Part shown: positions 11,396 to 22,862 of the stretch, piece after piece
Layout: the number at the start of each line of letters is the position of its first letter
How positions within the stretch are numbered: the first letter of the stretch is position 1
Source: Ecdyonurus torrentis
Taxonomy: Eukaryota > Arthropoda > Insecta > Ephemeroptera > Heptageniidae
NCBI GenBank assembly: GCA_949318235.1
Contig: OX439134.1
Span: forward strand, 27,806,950-27,870,949
Length of the DNA stretch: 64,000 nt
Reading direction: 5' to 3'
The notes under the pieces: generated by a model
Told to the model about the DNA's origin: nothing
Databases searched by the model: none
Seen by the model: only the letters and a program-made list of their open reading frames with translations
Made by a program: the position numbers and the translations under genes

Positions 11396-11999
11396 ACCCG
11401 TCTGCCTTAAAAACAGCTTTAATTTTACCTTTATTTATTGCAATATAACTAATATTACGTAAATTTTTATTAAATATTACAAACAGTAAAGTAATTAATT
11501 AATGTAGTGAAATTATGACATGTCGATTTGCACTTGAATTTCAATTAAAAAAATGAATATTGTTTAAAATATTACTCTGCTTTATTATTTTTAGTATAAT
11601 TCTATATCCAAATCCAAATAAAATGTAAACATAATAATATTGAAACTGTTAACTTCAATTAAAATTTAAAATATTTAAATTAGCAATTACGTAAAAAAAA
11701 TGTTTAAAATCAATAAATCACATGCCTTTATTAAAACGTTTATTATACCGTGACAAACTGCTTTAAATAAAAAAAAAAATGATATATCTTCTATGTATAA
11801 GAACATTTTATTTTAAATAAAAGATAAGTATCAAAAATACTTAATTATAGCCTCAATTATATTTTTTTCGTGTATTATATAGTTGGAATATTTTAAATTT
11901 AATTATTACAATGAAATTAAAAATTACATTTATATTATAATGAGAATAAATTTAATTTAGTTTGATCATTGATACTTTTTTCCTTTGTATTTGTGTGTG

Positions 12000-12040
<41 letters not shown>

Positions 12041-12455
12041 AAAAACTAATTTACATATCATGTTGAATTTTATAGACAAAATGGTTCAAATATTGATTTT
12101 TAATTAAAATTTGTGTGCGCTAAAAAAAAAGAGGAAGTAAATGTTCTATATTTTAAATTATTATTATTATTTTCATTTATGTATATTTAAATTAAAGTTC
12201 ACGTATTTTAATATACACCCTATACGTGGTTTCATCTCATATACTAAAAAAAAAAAAAAAAAAAAAAAACGTTGCCAAAACTTTTGTAAAGCTGTTTTTA
12301 CATGACGTTTGACGTTGCTAAGAATAGTTCACACTGTGACATATTTTTATATCAACATAATTGTAATATCATATAAAATTTAGTATGTATTATACATATG
12401 CACCTGCGTTATATGCATATGTATATGCGTTCTTTATTTGGGATTTTTATTGTCT
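11396..12455. other. AT-rich stretch with microsatellites, no gene seen
   Basis: Contains (GA)n at 12003-12037 and poly-A at 12247-12269. Nothing else recognised. Confidence 0.5.
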
Positions 12456-12794
12456 ATAAGTCATAGACCAGAAGAAAATATGTTTATCACAAAACACTTG
12501 ATATAGGATTACCATAAAAAAAAATTATTTTGTCTCAAAACCCAACTGCAGCGCCGTAGCAGTGATCAGAAAATTTTAGCTTATGCAACCCACACAATAT
12601 TTTCATATAATTTTTGCCTGTTTCTGACGTCAGAAATAAGACAAGTCGCGCAAATAGCATACTTTACAGTTTTTCACGCTCTCTTGTGGAGCCACATTTT
12701 ACATTCTGTTAAAAGTTGTCATCAGTTTTGGAGATCCCATTTTGTGTTTAATGATTAAAAAGCACATTATGTTTCATATGGTCTATGGCTTTAA
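12456..12794 (+). mobile_element. MITE family A, copy 4
   Basis: Left end decayed (TAAGTCATAGACCAGA), right end intact ATGGCTTTAA. TGACGTCA at 12625-12632. Confidence 0.8.
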
Positions 12795-13139
12795 TAAAGA
12801 GATCTAAAAAGTAGTAATGATTGATGAATGTTTTTTAAAATATCTACCAAGACGATTTTTTGTTTAAAACTCTTTGGCTAAAAATATAAATTATTATATA
12901 TTATATAATTATTATAAATTATGTAAAAAATATATTATTTATTTATTTTTCCATAGCAAAGATAGATGTGATATTTATACATTTTATTATAAAACTTTAT
13001 GGGACGTACTATAGAGATAATGTAAAATAATATCTTAAGTATTTTTAAATGGGGTATTTTAGTAAAATTGTACTAGATATAAGAAAAATATAGACTTTCA
13101 TATCATAAATCTTACGTGTTATTATTTTATTTTCTCATA

Positions 13140-13412
13140 CAAAACTCGACGTCATTTTGGATCACTAAATAATATGGCCCGGCATGAGACAATTACACAT
13201 TTTGACAGTTCAAAAATACTTAGCAATATTTTTGAAATCATTGATTCTGTTACCAGGGTTTCAAGTGTTCGAGAAAAATAATAACAACAACAACAACACT
13301 AATTTTACATTTATAATAGCTTAAAAAACACCTTTTCCTTATGCTGAGCAATATTATTCATCTCTCCAGTATGCGGCGTTGAGGCGCATTTAGTATGACA
13401 TCATGCGACTAA
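13140..13412 (+). mobile_element. MITE family H, copy 1 (diverged)
   Basis: Holds the family H core: TTTTGACAGTT, a TAGCAATATTTTTGAAATCA-like block, TTATGCTGAGCAATATTATT and CTCCAGTATG, then a degenerate ATGACATCATGCG in place of TGACGTCATGCG. Both outer ends are eroded. Confidence 0.65.
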
Positions 13413-13504
13413 ACCTTATAGTTTTTCTGAGTAGAGTTTAACTATAAACTAGAAAGAAATCGGGCTGATACGTGCAAATGATATATAGTGTGTGTTCTAT
13501 AGAC

Positions 13505-14145
13505 TTAAAGCTACTCTCCAGACCTAATAAAATGTACTTTTATTTCAATTAAAGGCGTAGAACACCTTGAACAAAAAAGTTGTGTAATATCCTAACAAAC
13601 CTGAAAATCAACGTTGATTTGGGTAAAGTCATTGATTTCTAATTTATTTTCCATTCACAAAATGCCACTGGCGGTCACTGACCGATTGGCGCGCGTAAAC
13701 CGGGCGAGCAGTGACGCCAGTGACTACCAGTGGCATTTTTTGAATGGAAAATAAATTAGAAATCAATGACTTTGGCCAAATCAACGTTGATTGTCAGGTT
13801 TGTTATAGGATATTACACAACTTTTTTGTTCAAGGTGTTCTACGCCTTTAATACAAAATGGGACATTATAACATTATCAAATTTCATTATTAACCAAATG
13901 TAACTCTACAAAAAAAGCGCAAAAAAATTGTCAATTAGGCAAAATGCACTATTTCTGATGTCATGACGTCATGACTAGTGACATTCAATAGAAAAAGTGT
14001 TGCGGGTTACATAAGTTGAAAATTTTATTATACGTTTAAAGCGTCACGATTGGGTTCTTGGACAAAATAATTGTATTTTTGTAAATCCCATAAAGTGTTA
14101 TATGAAATAAAAGAGCGTGTTGTCTGGTCTTGAGAGTCGCTTTAA
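13505..14145. mobile_element. MITE family V, copy 1, carrying a nested B element
   Basis: Ends TTAAAGCTACTCTCCAGACC and GGTCTTGAGAGTCGCTTTAA form a TIR with TTAA. The centre has CATGACGTCATG (TGACGTCA 13965-13972). The B element at 13549-13851 is inserted so that ...TTTCAATTAA|B|TTAATACAAAATG; the uninterrupted V2 reads CATTTAACACAAAATG, which supports TTAA duplication by B. Confidence 0.8.
13549..13851. mobile_element. MITE family B, copy 1: ~300 bp hairpin nested in V1
   Basis: Starts TTAAAGGCGTAGAACACCTT and ends in its complement. The arms also match at AATCAACGTTGATT and at TCATTGATTTCTAATTTATT. The GC-rich middle (13670-13735) has GTGACGCCAGTGAC where other copies carry TGACGTCA. Almost the whole element can fold on itself. 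Confidence 0.9.
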
Positions 14146-14614
14146 TTTTCAAGTAACCCTTTTTTGAAGAGTTGGAAACTGACAATATAATTCTAGAAAT
14201 TACAATAAATTGAACAATTATGAGTATCTTAATTGTACCAACATTTAAAATCTATTAAAATGGATTGAATAAAGAAAAAAAAAATCAATAAGTTTGTATA
14301 TAAAATGAAAATACTGATGAAAAACATATTAATAATTTTTTTAGTGTTGTTTGAAATCATGTAATTCAATGTTTTTGTTAAGTGAAAAAATAAATAAACA
14401 AAGTACTACTGTTTAATTGGAGTACTCTAGCAATTAAACCCACTCAAAAATTTTACAATATTGGTTCAATTTTCTACACTGTTAAATTTAACATGATAAT
14501 AGACAAATATAATTTTTACATTATAATAATGCAATAAACGCAACATAATATTAATATCCTTAATACTTCCCCTGCCCCTTCTCTTCATCCCTTTTGTTCT
14601 CTACATTTAGTTCC

Positions 14615-14617
<3 letters not shown>
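14146..14617. other. AT-rich stretch, no gene seen
   Basis: No repeat family or coding signal recognised. Confidence 0.5.

Positions 14618-14618
<1 letters not shown>

Positions 14619-14682
<64 letters not shown>
14619..14682. repeat. (AG)n microsatellite
   Basis: AG run of about 64 bp. A short (CT)n tract follows at 14799-14823. Confidence 0.95.
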
Positions 14683-14685
<3 letters not shown>

Positions 14686-14870
14686 GTTTATAATGTTATT
14701 TTACCAACTATATAACACAACTTGGGTCAACATGCTACTCTATTTGTGGTACAAATTACTTCCGTTACAAATTCAAATAGAATAACATAAACTCATTCGC
14801 TCTCTCTCTCTCTCTCTCTCTCTACAGCTCGCATACACATGTATGCACAAACATTATATAATATTATTGT

Positions 14871-15944
14871 ATATCGACGAAATCAAATAGTAACCTCGTA
14901 TCTTAGATTTTGATGTTTTCAAGTTTACAATAGCACTGTAGCTCAGAAAAAAATTACAAAAAATCAACTTTTATTTTATCCTAAGGCACATGTATTGCAC
15001 ATTACTTCAGCACAGTTTCAAACTTTTCCAGCTGATGGTGTCTTTGTAATTAACTAATTAGTAACAAAAAACGACTTTTTTCGGGTAATTTTGAAAACAA
15101 TGATTTGAAAAGTGCATTTCCTCTGAAAGTACATGAGATAAAAATTTCAAACTCAAACAACCAATAAAGGAAATATTGATTATTCATGCCATGCATACAA
15201 AAAAGAATTGCAACCAACCCCTTTGCCAAAATATGCAAAAAACGTAACTTTGAAACTACAAAGGTTTAGAAGCTGAAAATCAGTTTAGAGCCATAAATTT
15301 GTATTGGTAAAATGATTTGATACTCTAATTGAAATAACCTTACAATAACCCCAAATTATGATGTAAAATTCTTGAGAGCGCCTAATAAATGCAGCCCGCA
15401 GCACAATCAGCCTGTAAAATGCAACCCGGAGTACATATACTTTTTAAATAAATATATATTTCCTCCCACAACTAACTTAACAAAATAATTTGAATGCTTT
15501 CATATTACCAATACACAATTCTACCCCTAAAGTGATTTTCAGCTTTAAAACCTTTGTAGTCACAAAGTTACGTTTTTTGCATATTTTGGCAAAGGGGTTG
15601 GTTGCAATTCTTTTTTGTATGCATGGCATGAATAATCAATATTTCCTTTATTGGTTGTTTGAGTTTGAAATTTTTATCTCATGTACTTTCAGAGGAAATG
15701 CACTTTTCAAATCATTGTTTTCAAAATTACACAAAAAAAGTCGTTTTTTGTTACTAATTAGCTAATTACAAAGACACCATCAGCTGGAAAAGTTTGAAAC
15801 TGTGCTGAAGTAATGTGCAATACATGTGCCTTAGGATAAAATAAAAGTTATTTTTTTGTAATTTTTTTCTGAGCTACAGTGCTATTGTAAACTTGAAAAC
15901 ATCAAAATCTGAGATACGAGGTTACTATTTGATTTCGTCGATAT
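14871..15944. repeat. 1.07 kb inverted repeat with 412 bp arms
   Basis: Left arm 14871-15282 and right arm 15533-15944 are reverse complements over their full length with only scattered mismatches and no net length difference. A 250 bp unique spacer (15283-15532) separates them. The outer ends read ATATCGACGAAATCAAATAG and its complement. No obvious short terminal repeat or target duplication is seen, so it may be a foldback transposon or an inverted duplication. Open frames of 62 and 91 codons in the two arms encode the same peptide only because the arms are copies. Confidence 0.9.
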
Positions 15945-15999
15945 ATTATATTTGCGTATATATTGATTCAAGAGGGTCATTTGAGTTGTGTGTGAATGA

Positions 16000-16002
<3 letters not shown>

Positions 16003-16066
<64 letters not shown>

Positions 16067-16083
16067 ATGTGTGTGTGTGTGTG
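16003..16083. repeat. (TA)n and (TG)n microsatellites
   Basis: TA run to about 16062, then a TG run to about 16083. Confidence 0.95.
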
Positions 16084-18139
16084 CAGTGTGTGTGTAATGC
16101 AATGTGTAGGATTATAATGATTATTATTTTGAAAATGAAGTACTTAGTTTATTATCCAATTTAATTGATAATTATAAATAATAATATTAAATTAATTGAC
16201 TGTATTATTAAATTGTATATATAATTCATATATATAAACATGAATTGTTAATAATTTAAATTGTAAACCTTGTATATTTTTAAGCCTATAGGGTAGACTA
16301 TGATATACAGTACATTTATATTAATGAAGAAGCTATCAGTCAGTATGTATGTGGTTTGTTTACTTTTTGTGAAAGAATTACTTATTCATAAATGTCATCT
16401 ATGACGTAAATTTTATCTTGTATCATAGAAGTATGTGTACTTTATAATTTATGAGAAAAATTATTTCAAACGAAGCACTTTTTTTACATTATGTAAGCTA
16501 CGGTAAGTATTTTAATGAGATTTTATAACGAACACTTCGATATTTTTTAACTTAATTTTATAGCATACGTGCATCCAATGCCTGCGGGGGAATAAATGTG
16601 GAGATTGAACAAAACAAAAAACCTTTTAATAAATAATGTAATTTCTATTGTCCAAAGCTAGTTTTATACAGTTTCATTGTGCAATGTCAACATTATAAAC
16701 TAATTGTGTTGCTTCATGTGAACAGACCACAGTTATAACTTATTATTATTACTTTTAATCATAAAATTATTCAAAATAAAATTTATTAAAAATCAAAAGA
16801 TACAGAAGCCCGACTAAGGCATAGGCTAATCGAGTGGTTCATTTACATATTATTTAAATATTAATATACTCAATTATAATGCAAAAAATAATAATAAAGA
16901 AAAATTAAAGCACAGACGTTATTTTTTAGGGTGTATAATATGTATTTTTTTTCCAACACGTTTATTCTTTTTTTTTGGGGGGGGGGGGGTCATTTAATAC
17001 TTTGATGTTTTTAATGCTAATATAGCTGTAAAAAAGTTTAATCAATTAGAGCTGAATCAATGTTTAGTGTCATTTCTTTAAATGCAGAAAATTAAAAATA
17101 AAAAATAAAAAAAATTGGAAGATAACTTTATACAAAATGAAAATATTACACAGTGATACTACATAACCTAATTTCTTGTACAGTATATAAACAAAACCAT
17201 TTGGAGAGAGAGAGAGAGAGAGAGAGAGAGATTCCATTTTTGTACTGCAAGTGTTACTTGCTTCTAAAACCGAACAAATGTACAAAGTAAAAGTGTCCTA
17301 TAGTTTATGGCATAAAACAAAAGTGTCATTATTTAAATATATAAATAAAACACACAATAATCAAAATTGATTAAACCATCTATACTTTTCCCCTATAATA
17401 TAAATGTACAATGTATATAAATTTTATTAATTACTTCAAATTGCTACAAACGAAAACAATCATCAAAAAGTCATTTTTAATAATATCATATTTTATATCA
17501 TTTCGACATATAAACTAATATTGACATTAAGTATTGGACATACAAAAAAAAAAGAAAAAAAAAGTCTCATAACTTGTTTTGTACTCATATGTCAAAATCG
17601 AATAAACAAAAACGTTCAACTCTAAATTGAGTTGTCAAAATATATCATATTATATAAATACAATATTTTTGCCGATAGGTTTATTGTCATTAAGTTAAAA
17701 AAATATATTTATTAATGCCTTTTGGCTTTTATAAAAATATATATTTACTTCTTTTCCGTATTATTTAAAATATTTTTTTTATACAGTATATTATGCCCTA
17801 AGGTATGTGTAACATATATTTTTTTGATCACATTAATCATATCTTAGAATGGAAGGGATACGTATGTGGTTTTTTTTTACATTTTATGAGCGGGGAAAGA
17901 CAGCAATAAATGTGACACTGACATTTCTCAACTAAGTAAAATTATTATAAGGAAAAAGAGGGTGTTGAGTAATATTTTATACACGTACGGTTTTTTTTAG
18001 TAAAGAGAAATTTTCGTATATTTTACAAAATTGTAATCTCTTTACCACTTCTAAATATTATTTTACACCACACAATTTGTTATGGATTTATAATTTAATT
18101 GAATATACAATATATGACAAAGAAAATAGAGGGTTAAAG
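16084..18139. other. AT-rich stretch, no gene seen
   Basis: About 2 kb without a repeat family I can match. Contains G-run 16977-16990 and (GA)n 17205-17231. No convincing exon on either strand. Confidence 0.5.
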
Positions 18140-18476
18140 TTAAAAAAATATGTATTAATGCGGGAAATCAGGGGATTTGACTAAAAAGTTTTAATGAAAG
18201 AAAAATATATAATTTTGCACAGTGATATGTTATAGGATACCTTCAAAAATGTAATAAAAAGGAAAAGAAAAGAAAAAATGAAAAGTGTTCGCCATGCTAG
18301 ATTTTAAATACAGATTTATTATTATTATTATTTTTTTTTTTACTATTTTTTTATTTATTTATTATTATTTTTTTTTAGTTTTAATCCCATAAGAGCCCAT
18401 TTTAATTTCAATAATTATTTTCTCAATTTGATGGTCACGGGTTCTGAAATTTTTATCATTGGTTACTGTTACTATT

Positions 18477-18660
18477 ACACGGAAAAAATTACTACTAATG
18501 GCAGGTACCTGAACCTGTTTTTTGCAAAAGTTACACTTAAATTTGGAACAGGTAGTTATAAAACTACAATACCACTTAATCTAAGTGAGCCACACCTTTG
18601 TTGTTGCACAGTGCACCTGTATTAGGTATTATTTTTGTATAATAATACCTGAGTTCTAGG
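18477..18660 (+). mobile_element. repeat family L, copy 1 (right end missing)
   Basis: Starts ACACGGAAAAAATTACTA and shares ACCACTTAATCTAAGTGAG, TATTAGGTATTATT and ATAATACCTG with L2 (49243-49486). The right-hand ACACGG end seen in L2 is absent. Confidence 0.65.
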
Positions 18661-18710
18661 TTATAACTTTAAAATGGCATCATAAAGTATTGAAGTTTTC
18701 TTTGTATATA

Positions 18711-19053
18711 TTAAAGCCATAGACCACATAAAACAACATCTACTTTTTAATGAATAAACACGAAATGGGATCTTCAAAACTGATGACAATTTTTACCTAA
18801 ATGTTAATGTAGCCCCACGAGAGAGCGTGAAAAAAGTGTAAAGTATGCAATTTGCGTAAAAATTCATGTTTATGACGTCAGAAACATGCAAAAATAAGTA
18901 TGAAAATGTTGTGCGAGTTGCATAAATCGAATTTTCTGATCACTGCTACGGAGCTACTGTTGGGGTTTGAGACAAACTAATGTTATTTATGTAAATCCCA
19001 TCAAGTGTTTTGTGATATAAATGCTCATGTTTTTCTCTGGTCTATTCCTTTTA
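18711..19053 (-). mobile_element. MITE family A, copy 5, inserted in K1
   Basis: TTAAAGCCATAGACCACA at the left, TCTATTCCTTTTAG at the right, TGACGTCA at 18873-18880. K2 reads through this point without the insert. Confidence 0.85.
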
Positions 19054-19085
19054 GATACAAACCACCTAAATACATCCCTTATAAG

Positions 19086-19620
19086 TATTTTTAAGTACAG
19101 TACATTTTAATGCAATCTGATTTACTTTGTATGAATTTAAAACTGATTTTTTGGCAATTCAAAACGTTAGTTCATGATAATGTATTGCATTATAACAATA
19201 AAATACATAATCCGTACTTATATAAGTGTAGCTGGTTTTTGATCAGTCTCATATGGGTAGATATAGAAACCATTTAAATATTAAATAATATGCATTGACA
19301 TTTTAAATGCTTCTTGTAACTTAATCAAGAAACAATAAACTAATGGGGGAAAATAATATTCACACACATTGTAATAAATTATATTTTATATAAGTGCATA
19401 TACACGCATAACTTTGAAATTTATGATGCAATAAATTAAATTCTTTGTATAATGACGATGTGTGTGTACCACCAATGCATTAGGCGTAATCTTGTTTTTT
19501 GGTTGACAATAAATAATTAAATAATAAAGAATAATGTCAAATACTATTACGTATTGCAACCACTATTTTATCGCGGCTTTTATATTATGTACTCATTAGA
19601 CAAAAACTAACAAACTAGCA
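19086..19620. other. AT-rich stretch, no gene seen
   Basis: No recognised repeat or coding signal. Confidence 0.5.
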
Positions 19621-20167
19621 TGTAAAGTATTATTCACATTGATCTTTCCGCGTCAAGATGAAGCTTATCTACACTTAACAAATTTGAAATTTTCAAAGAA
19701 TGAATGATCTATACACTCTAAAATTTGGTGCATTACTTTAGTTACGAATATTAACTTATTTAAGATATACACTTTTAAGTTATTATGAGTAGCTAAAATA
19801 ATGCATTTTAGTAAATTATTAACAATAGCTATTTTTACTTGAATAGCTTAAAAAACAGAAAAAATAACTAAAAACAACTTAAATTAGCTATTTTTAATAA
19901 CTTGCTAAAATGCATTATTTTAGCTACTCGTAATAACTTAAATGTGATTATCTTAAATAAGTTAGAATTCGTAACTCAAGTAATGCATCATTTTTTTTTT
20001 TTTAGAGTGTACTTTACAAAGTCGCGGCTACCTGGAGCTTCTGCTATATAAAACAGGTGAGGATTCACCAGGTAGCCGCAAATTTGTAAAGTACGTAGAT
20101 CGGTCATTCTTTGTAAATTTGTAAAGTGTAGAAGCTTCATCTTGACGCGAGAAGATTGAATGTAAAG
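19621..20167. mobile_element. foldback family O, copy 1, with nested MITE P
   Basis: Outer arms pair: CGCGTCAAGATGAAGC at 19650-19665 with GCTTCATCTTGACGCG near 20134-20149, and TGTAAAGTA at both extremes. Between them sits P, then a second small hairpin GCGGCTACCTGGAGC/CACCAGGTAGCCGC (about 20025-20082). Confidence 0.75.
19714..20009. mobile_element. MITE family P: palindromic, TA target duplication
   Basis: TIR CACTCTAAAA / TTTTAGAGTG flanked by TA on both sides (19712-19713, 20010-20011). Arms continue to pair (GGTGCATTACTT with AAGTAATGCATC; TAGCTAAAATAATGCATTTT with its complement). TA duplication fits Tc1/mariner-type MITEs; class is inferred. Confidence 0.8.
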
Positions 20168-20333
20168 TAAAAGTTACGTGCGTAGACGCGAGTCAATGGA
20201 TAACCAAAGTTGGAACAATATAGTAAACAAATGAAGCGTTTCATATTTTTATGAAAATAACATGTGAATGGCTACATTTCGTTACATTGTTCCAACTTTG
20301 TTTATCTGTTGACGAAAGTCGACGTAACTTTTA
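20168..20333. mobile_element. foldback family Q: 166 bp hairpin
   Basis: TAAAAGTTACGT faces ACGTAACTTTTA, and AACCAAAGTTGGAACAAT faces ATTGTTCCAACTTTGTTT, with a ~60 bp loop. Abuts O1 directly. Confidence 0.75.
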
Positions 20334-20351
20334 CGTATATGCGAACCATAC

Positions 20352-20678
20352 TTAAAGCCATAGACCACATAAAACAACATGTGAATAAACACGAAATTGG
20401 ATCTTCAAAACTGATGACAAGTTTTACCAGAATGTTAATGTAGCCCCACGAGAGAGCGTGAAAATACTGTAAAGTATGTTTCAAATTCATGTTTCTGAAG
20501 TCAGAAACATTAAAAAATTAGTAAAAAAAATGTTGTGCGGGTTGCATTAATTGAAATTTTCTGATCACTGCTATGGAGCTACAGTTGAGTTTTAAGACAA
20601 ACTAAAGTTATTTATGTAAGTCCCATCAAGTGTTTTGTGATATAAATGCTTATGTTTTCTTCTGGTCTATTCCTTTAA
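20352..20678 (-). mobile_element. MITE family A, copy 6
   Basis: TTAA at both ends. The usual TGACGTCA has mutated to TGAAGTCA near 20498. Confidence 0.85.
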
Positions 20679-20693
20679 GAGTTATGAATCTTC

Positions 20694-20697
20694 TTTT

Positions 20698-20729
<32 letters not shown>

Positions 20730-20732
20730 TTC
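20694..20732. repeat. poly-T tract
   Basis: Poly-T with one C interruption, directly after A6. Confidence 0.85.
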
Positions 20733-20761
20733 AGTACAACTTTTTCCTTATATACTTCACA

Positions 20762-20876
20762 ATAATGTTGTTCGTAAACCCTGTTTTCTTGATACAAAAA
20801 AAATGTGCATTTCATTTGAATAACCAAAGTTGATCGTCATTTTAGTAGCAGAAAATAGGGTTTATAAACAGTATTA
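20762..20876. mobile_element. hairpin family C, copy 1
   Basis: TAATGTTGTTCGTAAACCCT at the left end and its diverged complement (AGGGTTTATAAACAGTATTA) at the right. About 112 bp in the best copy (C2). Confidence 0.75.
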
Positions 20877-20940
20877 ATGGGTCCATTGGACCACTTGTAA
20901 TGAACGTTTTTTTTTAATTGTTGTTACGTATTTATGATAA

Positions 20941-21221
20941 TAGCTTGTTCTGTAAAGTATTGTGAATCTTAATAACTAGTGATTGGCTGACCAACAAAAT
21001 AAGACACATTCATTAATTGATCTTGTTTCTTGAGTCGCATTGAGAATGGAACTTTTTTTGTGTGAAGTTTCGTTCATTGTTATCAAGTTCAAAGTTATAA
21101 ACGAAGAAATAACAATGATCAACTATATAATAAACGTAATGACGTCATGATCAGATGTTGTTAACAAATGAAAATTTTCGAAGCTGTCTCAAGAGTTGTG
21201 TGTAGTTTATAGAACGAGCTA
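20941..21221 (-). mobile_element. MITE family I, copy 1
   Basis: Left end TAGCTTGTTCTGTAAAGTA, right end TAGTTTATAGAACGAGCTA, an imperfect inverted repeat. Shares GATTGGCTGACCAACAAAAT, TCAAGTTCAAAGTT and ATGACGTCATGATC with I2. TGACGTCA at 21140-21147. I2 and I3 are in the opposite orientation. Confidence 0.8.
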
Positions 21222-21309
21222 ATGACTTTTTCATAAAAAATATATTAAGAATGTTTCAAATTATTTTAAGTAGTTCGTTCATTGTAAATTGTCAATCTGT
21301 TATTATTTT

Positions 21310-21347
<38 letters not shown>

Positions 21348-22099
21348 TAAAGAAAAAACTAAAGAAAGAAAGAAAAGAACAAAATGTGAGCAACAACATT
21401 ACAAAGAACGTTTAAAGAGCTGAAAATCTTACAAATAAAACATAAAATTAATGTCAATAAAGAATATAAATGAGTAAAATATAATATATAATTTTATATA
21501 TAAAGGGGAAAAAAACGCAAAAGAGTCACTTAAAAATTCTACAATATTATTACAGGGCATATAAATCTCTCCCCTCGTTATTCTTTCAGTTTTCTGTGGA
21601 TACAATATGAATTAATTATGATGGATTATAGCCATCCATAAGAATGTTATTAATGGAAATGTCCCCTCTGCATAGTTGAGTAATAATAATAATGAAGAAA
21701 TATATATATTTTACAATTAATATAAGTTAATTTATTCATGAACGTACTAAATACAATGTATAAGTAGTAGGAATATATTTTATATGTATTTTAAATAAAA
21801 TTTGATTTTTGTATTTTTTTTTTTTTTTTTTTTTTTTAATTTATAATTATTTAAACTTTGATTTTTTACTATCAAAATCAAATTATCAAAATGAGTAAAT
21901 ATTTTCCGTGTTATTTTTTCTACTTAAATATTGGTTTTCAAATTAATGTTTCAACAATATTATTTATAATGTTTTGCTTATTTTTATTTTCATAATATTT
22001 TACAAGTTTTTATTTAATTGAAATCACTGTGTGCGTTTACTACTTTTAAAAATATTAGTTATAGAGTACTTTGGAAGGGGTACCTCTAGGGGTATCTCA
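21222..22099. other. AT-rich stretch, no gene seen
   Basis: Poly-A at 21310-21340 and poly-T at 21818-21837. No gene recognised. Confidence 0.5.
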
Positions 22100-22506
22100 T
22101 TTTTTTTTTTTTTTTTTTTTTTTGCTTACCATAATATTGTGTTATCGTGCTAACCAATCCCAGTCCCAGTCAAGACATTGTCTTATCGACCGTTAAGGAC
22201 TTTCCAATTAATGGAAAAGCACACACGGGCCGTCCACGGCTTAAATACACAGTCCGACATTCGTTAAGACAGCCTAGAGAAACCGTGGAAACGTCTAAGC
22301 AGGCTGGTCAGTGCAATCACATTGATCATACACCTCCCGAATGCTGTGCGTCGTCATGGAATGCATGTAAACATGCATTGTGCAACGTGTTGTGCTCTCA
22401 CACTTCCCGCACGCACCTAAATAGCAGTGGCTCGAACCTATACTTGGTGAGGAGTACAGAGTTACGAGTCAGCTGCATTCACCACTCGGCCATACCAGCT
22501 CGGCCA
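22100..22506 (-). mobile_element. tRNA-Ser/Leu-like SINE family F, copy 1
   Basis: On the minus strand: tRNA-like head with A box TGGCCGAGTGG and B box GGTTCGAGCC, separated by about 55 nt as in class II (Ser/Leu) tRNAs with a long variable arm. A ~270 bp body follows, then a poly-A tail (seen here as poly-T at 22100-22122). No coding function; the 126-codon open frame across it is incidental. Confidence 0.85.
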
Positions 22507-22654
22507 TTACCCCCGTATTTTTTTTAAAAAATTTCTTTAATATTTAAGCTTATACCTTTATTAAGTAATCTGAATTACGTTAAAAGTATGCTCTGAATAA
22601 AAATAGCAAAATCAAATCCTAGAAATATAATGAATAGTTTATTGCATAACAATT

Positions 22655-22810
22655 ATGTTACATTATAATAATATTATACAGCTATACGATACAGCATAAT
22701 TATTAAAGTAATTCCAAAATAGCAAAAATGCTTTTTTTTGACAGTAATTATAATAATCAGTACTTCTATAGCATAAATTATGTATAGCTATTTTTTTTCC
22801 AACGAATGAG
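22655..22810. mobile_element. repeat family M, fragment 1
   Basis: Contains the family's ATGCT/AGCAT-rich blocks (ACAGCATAATTATTAAAGTA, ATTCCAAAATAGCAAAAATG, TATAGCATAAATTATG). Ends eroded. Confidence 0.5.
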
Positions 22811-22862
22811 TATTGTAATAAAAATAGTCATTATTAAAAAATTAATGCTGCATTGCATACAG

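Larger units (their letters stand above)
18140..19085 (+). mobile_element. repeat family K, copy 1, with L1 and A5 nested
   Basis: Colinear with the reverse complement of 51078-51425: GCGGGAAATCAG, GGATTTGACTAAAAAGT, then TTTTAATTTC, TTGATGGTCACGGGT, and GAAGTTTTCTTT. L1 (18477-18660) interrupts the middle and A5 (18711-19053) lies near the 3' end. Element boundaries are not certain. Confidence 0.6.

Noticed and set aside
15050..15765. Matching peptides of 62 and 91 codons in two places
   Set aside because: They lie in mirrored arms of one inverted repeat, so identity does not reflect protein selection; no known domain.
22147..22527. 126-codon open frame with normal-looking composition
   Set aside because: Falls on SINE F1. 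The same region in F2, F3 and F5 gives different broken frames, and the true signal is a minus-strand tRNA head.
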